Shown: piece after piece, positions 60,707 through 64,000 of the stretch
How the letters are laid out: every line of letters begins with the position of its first letter
Position numbering within the stretch: the first letter of the stretch is position 1
Source of the DNA: Tistlia consotensis USBA 355
GTDB lineage: Bacteria > Pseudomonadota > Alphaproteobacteria > Kiloniellales > DSM-21159
Reading direction: 5' to 3'
Assembly: GCF_900177295.1 (NCBI RefSeq)
Contig: NZ_FWZX01000018.1
Span: 1 to 64,000 of the forward strand
DNA length: 64,000 nt
Position numbers and translations under genes: made by a program
Notes under the pieces: generated by a model
Told to the model about the DNA's origin: nothing
Databases searched by the model: none
The model's input: the letters and a program-made list of their open reading frames with translations, nothing else

Positions 60707-61831
60707 ATGCCATCAGGGGGGGCTTCGGTCCCGGTCGTCCAGTTCCGGGACGTGACCAAGCGCTTCGGCGAGGTGGTCGCCGCCCGCGACCTCGACTTCG
60801 AGGTGCGCGCCGGCGAGTTCCTGTCGTTCCTCGGTCCCTCGGGCTGCGGCAAGACCACGACCCTCCGGATGATCGCCGGCTTCGAGCAGCCGAGCGCGGG
60901 CGAGGTCCACCTGGAGGGCCGCGTCGTCAACGGCGTGCCGGCCTACCGGCGGCCGGTCAACATGGTCTTCCAGCACTACGCCCTGTTCCCGCACCTCGAC
61001 GTCGCCGGCAACGTCGCCTACGGCCTGCTGCAGCGCACGCCCAGGCCGCCGCGCGCCGAGGTCCGCCGGCGCGTCGCCGAGACCCTGGAGCTGGTCCGGC
61101 TCGGCGGCTTCGAGAAGCGCCGCAGCTGGGAGATGTCCGGCGGCCAGCAGCAGCGCGTCGCCCTCGCCCGCGCGCTGATCAACGAGCCCAAGGTGCTGCT
61201 GCTCGACGAGCCGCTGGCCGCCCTCGACCGCAAGCTGCGCCGCGACATGCAGATCGAGCTGCAGAACCTGCAGCGCCGCCTCGGCATCACCTTCGTGCTG
61301 GTCACCCACGACCAGGAGGAGGCGCTGTCGATGAGCGACCGGGTGGTCATCATGCGCGAGGGCCGGATCGTCCAGATCGGCAGCCCGCGCGCGCTCTACG
61401 ACCGGCCGGCCGACCGCTACGTCGCCGACTTCGTCGGCAAATCCAACTTCTTCGAGGGCCGGGTCGAGCGGGTCGCCGACGACAGCCTGGAGATCCGCCT
61501 CGCCTCCGGCGCCCTGCTGGCGGCCGCCTGCCCCGCCCCGGCGCCCGCCGCCGGCGCCGCCGTCAGCCTGGCGGTCCGGCCCGAGCAGATGATCCTGGCG
61601 CGCGCCGCCGAGGGCCTGCCGCCCGACGCCGCGCTGACCGTCGGGGCCAGGGTGCTCAACCGCATCTTCCTCGGCGAGCACACCGAATACCTGCTGGCCA
61701 GCGAGACGCTGGGCGAGTTCCTCGCCCTGGTGCCGCGCCAGAGCGAGCTCAACGAACGCCCCTTCGAGACGGGCGAGAGCCTCCAGGCCGCCTGGAGCCG
61801 CGCCGCGGCCCTGGTCCTGGAGGAACGGTGA
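60707..61831 (+). CDS. Polyamine-type ABC transporter ATPase (PotA family), second system
   Basis: A 374-residue ABC ATPase with Walker A L-G-P-S-G-C-G-K-T-T, signature E-M-S-G-G-Q-Q-Q-R, Walker B V-L-L-L-D-E-P-L-A-A-L-D and a C-terminal TOBE domain. It is closely related to, but not a recent copy of, the ATPase at 53812-54855. It is the first gene of a plus-strand operon with gene order ATPase, binding protein, permease, permease, different from the first system. Confidence 0.92.
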   Translation: MPSGGASVPVVQFRDVTKRFGEVVAARDLDFEVRAGEFLSFLGPSGCGKTTTLRMIAGFEQPSAGEVHLEGRVVNGVPAYRRPVNMVFQHYALFPHLDVAGNVAYGLLQRTPRPPRAEVRRRVAETLELVRLGGFEKRRSWEMSGGQQQRVALARALINEPKVLLLDEPLAALDRKLRRDMQIELQNLQRRLGITFVLVTHDQEEALSMSDRVVIMREGRIVQIGSPRALYDRPADRYVADFVGKSNFFEGRVERVADDSLEIRLASGALLAAACPAPAPAAGAAVSLAVRPEQMILARAAEGLPPDAALTVGARVLNRIFLGEHTEYLLASETLGEFLALVPRQSELNERPFETGESLQAAWSRAAALVLEER

Positions 61832-61866
61832 CAGGGACAGGCTTCTAGCAGAGGAGGCGATTTCAG

Positions 61867-63021
61867 ATGTCCAGGAACGATCCGACGATCAGCCGTCAGA
61901 AGTTCATCGACGAGCTCATGCGCTGGCGCCGCGGCTCCGTGACCCGCCGCCATTTCCTCGGAGTGACCGGCCTCGGCCTCGCGACCGCGGTGATGGCCCA
62001 GGCCGTGCCGGGCCTGAAGCCGCGCCGCGCGCTGGCCGCCGACCTCGGCGACACGCTCAACTTCACGACCTGGCCGAACTACTTCGACCCGGCCAACCTC
62101 GAGGCCTTCACCAAGCAGACCGGCGTCGCGATCAACGTCTCGGTGTTCGGCTCGAACGAGGAGATGCTGGCCAAGCTCCAGGCCGGCGGCACCGGCTGGG
62201 ACGTCTTCGTGCCGACCAACTACACGATCTCGACCTACAAGAAGCTCGACCTGATCGACCCGCTCGACCTCAAGCGCCTGCCGAACTACGACCCTTCCAG
62301 CCAGGACCAGCGCTTCGTCAAGCCGGGCACGATCGACGGCACGGTCTACGCCGTGCCGAAGGACTGGGGCACCACCGGCTACGTCGTCAACACCGCCAAG
62401 GTGAAGGGCGAGATGACGAGCTGGAAGCAGTTCTGGGACCGCACCCGCGACGACCTCTCGGGGCGGGTCATGGTCCACGACTACCAGCTGACGACGATCG
62501 GCAACGCCCTCAAGTACTTCGGCTACTCCTTCAACTCGATCGACCCGAAGGAGCTGGCCGACGCCGAGAAGCTGCTGCTCGACGCCAAGCCGCACCTCTT
62601 CGCGATCAACTCGGACTACCAGCCGGCGATGCGCGCCGGCGACGCCTGGATGTCGGTCTGCTGGACCGGCGACGGCGAGCAGCTGCACCGCGACATGCCG
62701 GAGATGGCCTACGTCATCGGCCGGGAGGGCGGCGAGATCTGGACCGACTTCTACGCGATCCCGAAGTCGGCGCCGCACAAGGCCGCAGCCTACGCCTTCA
62801 TCGACTACATCCTGACCCCGGAGGTCAACGCCCGCGAGGTGCTGGCCCACGGCTATCCGAGCACCGACGCCCGGACCAACAAGCTGCTGCCGGCGAAGGT
62901 CCTGGACGACCCGATCCTCTATCCGGCCCAGGAGCTGCTGACCAACCTCGAGTTCGGCGCCGCGGCGACCCTGACCGACCCGAACCGCGCCGAGCTGATG
63001 GCGCGCTTCAAGTCGGCCTGA
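61867..63021 (+). CDS. Substrate-binding protein (PotD-like) with Tat signal, second system
   Basis: A 384-residue periplasmic binding protein. The N-terminus has the twin-arginine motif T-R-R-H-F-L-G followed by a mild hydrophobic stretch and A-L-A-A-D cleavage region, so it is exported folded by Tat. The mature part resembles spermidine/putrescine-binding proteins (L-N-F-T-T-W-P-N-Y-F, then W-D-V-F-V-P-T-N-Y). The binding protein of the first system instead has a Sec-type signal. Confidence 0.9.
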   Translation: MSRNDPTISRQKFIDELMRWRRGSVTRRHFLGVTGLGLATAVMAQAVPGLKPRRALAADLGDTLNFTTWPNYFDPANLEAFTKQTGVAINVSVFGSNEEMLAKLQAGGTGWDVFVPTNYTISTYKKLDLIDPLDLKRLPNYDPSSQDQRFVKPGTIDGTVYAVPKDWGTTGYVVNTAKVKGEMTSWKQFWDRTRDDLSGRVMVHDYQLTTIGNALKYFGYSFNSIDPKELADAEKLLLDAKPHLFAINSDYQPAMRAGDAWMSVCWTGDGEQLHRDMPEMAYVIGREGGEIWTDFYAIPKSAPHKAAAYAFIDYILTPEVNAREVLAHGYPSTDARTNKLLPAKVLDDPILYPAQELLTNLEFGAAATLTDPNRAELMARFKSA

Positions 63022-63055
63022 GCGGCAAGCTCGACCGGCAAGGGACGGCAGGGGC

Positions 63056-63940
63056 ATGACGGCGGCAGCCGGAACCAGGGACGAGGGCCGCGGCGGCGGC
63101 AGGGCGACGACCGCCCTGCTGCTGGCCCCGGCCTCGGCCTTCTTCCTGCTGCTGCTGCTCCTGCCGCTCGCCGTCGTCATCGTCTACAGCTTCGGCGAGC
63201 GCGCGCCCGCCGGCGGCTACCTGCCGGCCTTCAGCTTCGACAACTACCTGAACCTGGCGGCGCGCGGGCAGGCCTTCCTCAACACCCTGACCCTGGCGCC
63301 GCTCGGCACGCTGCTCTGCGCCCTGGTCGCCTACCCCCTCGCCTACTTCCTGGCGGTCAGGGCGAGTCCCAGGATCCGCACCCTGCTGCTGGTGCTGGTC
63401 ATCGTGCCCTTCTGGGCCAGCCAGCTGCTGCGCATCTATGCCTGGCTGCTGATCCTGGGCTCCAAGGGCATCCCGGCCCTGCTGTCGCTGGTCGGCATCG
63501 AGGACCTGCTGCTGGTCAACACCCGCTTCGCGGTGCTGGTCGGCATGGTCTACGGCTACCTGCCGCTGATGATCTTCCCGATCTACGTCAGCCTGGAGAA
63601 GCTCGACAAGCGGCTGCTCGAGGCCTCCTCGGACCTCGGCGCCCGGCCCTGGCGGACCTTCCTGCAGGTCACCCTGCCGATGTCCCTGGAGGGCGTCGCG
63701 ACCGGCTCGCTGCTGGTCTTCATCCTGCTGATGGGCGAGTTCATCATCCCGGCGCTGCTCGGCGGCGGGAAGGTCTTCTTCATCGGCAACGCCCTGGTCG
63801 ACCTGTTCCTGCAGTCGCGCAACTGGCCCTACGGCGCCGCCGTCTCGATCGCGCTGATCGCGATCATGCTGGCCAGCATCGTGACCTACATGCGCTTCGT
63901 GCTCGGCAAGCGCGGCCAGCGCCCGAACGCCTTCATGTGA
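63056..63940 (+). CDS. ABC transporter permease (PotB family), second system
   Basis: A 294-residue inner-membrane permease with six helices. The coupling loop is L-E-A-S-S-D-L-G-A-R-P-W-R-T-F. The ATG at 63056 follows GGCAGGGGC-type sequence 34 bases after the binding-protein stop. It pairs with the next, incomplete gene. Confidence 0.92.
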   Translation: MTAAAGTRDEGRGGGRATTALLLAPASAFFLLLLLLPLAVVIVYSFGERAPAGGYLPAFSFDNYLNLAARGQAFLNTLTLAPLGTLLCALVAYPLAYFLAVRASPRIRTLLLVLVIVPFWASQLLRIYAWLLILGSKGIPALLSLVGIEDLLLVNTRFAVLVGMVYGYLPLMIFPIYVSLEKLDKRLLEASSDLGARPWRTFLQVTLPMSLEGVATGSLLVFILLMGEFIIPALLGGGKVFFIGNALVDLFLQSRNWPYGAAVSIALIAIMLASIVTYMRFVLGKRGQRPNAFM

Positions 63941-63948
63941 GCGGCCCC

Positions 63949-64000
63949 ATGCGCTGGTACGCCCTGGCCATCTACGTCTTCCTCTACCTGCCGATCGTGC
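63949..64000 (+). CDS. ABC transporter permease (PotC family), start only, second system
   Basis: An ATG eight bases after the preceding stop opens M-R-W-Y-A-L-A-I-Y-V-F-L-Y-L-P-I-V, the typical first helix of a PotC permease. The gene runs off the window, so only 17 residues can be seen. Confidence 0.75.
   Translation, partial: MRWYALAIYVFLYLPIV

Overview
The window is a very GC-rich chromosomal segment, most consistent with an alphaproteobacterium, probably a soil or plant-associated member of the Rhodospirillales or a related order. The evidence is an alphaproteobacterial-type RpoD, a CpdR response regulator next to an N-formylglutamate amidohydrolase, an ACC deaminase with a divergent Lrp-type regulator, branched-chain amino acid and polyamine/opine-type ABC transporters, and intergenic palindromes of the kind common in this class. 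Strong GC bias creates long open frames opposite most genes; these were left out.

Layout. Bases 1-6170 form a lower-GC accessory segment. It has a transposase end, a HEPN-type protein, and a three-gene, translationally coupled operon on the minus strand that looks like a Lamassu / ABC-three-component defence system (Cap4-like nuclease, winged-helix middle protein, zinc-hook SMC-like ATPase). Bases 6300-16200 carry housekeeping and metabolic genes: acdS with its Lrp regulator, a LysR regulator with a divergent DMT exporter, plsY, rpoD, a histidine-ammonia-lyase-like protein that has lost the MIO-forming Ala-Ser-Gly triad, and a cysteine synthase. Bases 16400-22230 hold an RND efflux operon with a divergent TetR regulator and a short-chain dehydrogenase.

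Bases 22600-33100 are the least familiar stretch. A soluble chemotaxis-receptor-like/Cache protein stands behind an elaborate palindrome, followed by a DUF1858 protein coupled to NnrS. Then come two tandem YcaO proteins and a four-gene operon: a RoxA-like di-haem c-type cytochrome, two paralogous small membrane proteins, and a membrane P-loop protein with an altered Walker A. The YcaO genes and the cytochrome operon are both preceded by the same TCACG-N6-TCACG direct repeat, so they may be co-regulated and form one uncharacterised system.

Bases 33100-42600 hold a DUF2306 membrane protein, a membrane LytTR regulator, a PAS-type protein, a metal-dependent amidohydrolase with a complete liv ABC transporter, a TetR regulator with a perfect operator palindrome, and a DOPA-dioxygenase-like protein. 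Bases 42988-47500 encode a second candidate conflict system: a class III nucleotide cyclase fused to two TIR-like domains, one base upstream of an nSTAND1 NTPase with a membrane segment and a TPR-like C-terminus. It sits at the 3' end of tRNA-Val(GAC). Beyond lie cpdR, an N-formylglutamate amidohydrolase, a GNAT, a metallo-hydrolase and an M24 peptidase/PLP lyase pair with a divergent Lrp regulator. Two polyamine-type ABC transporters, one on each strand, flank a TetR gene, a likely small RNA carrying an anti-Shine-Dalgarno CCUCCC, a lytic-transglycosylase-like protein and a LuxR-type regulator. The last gene runs off the window.
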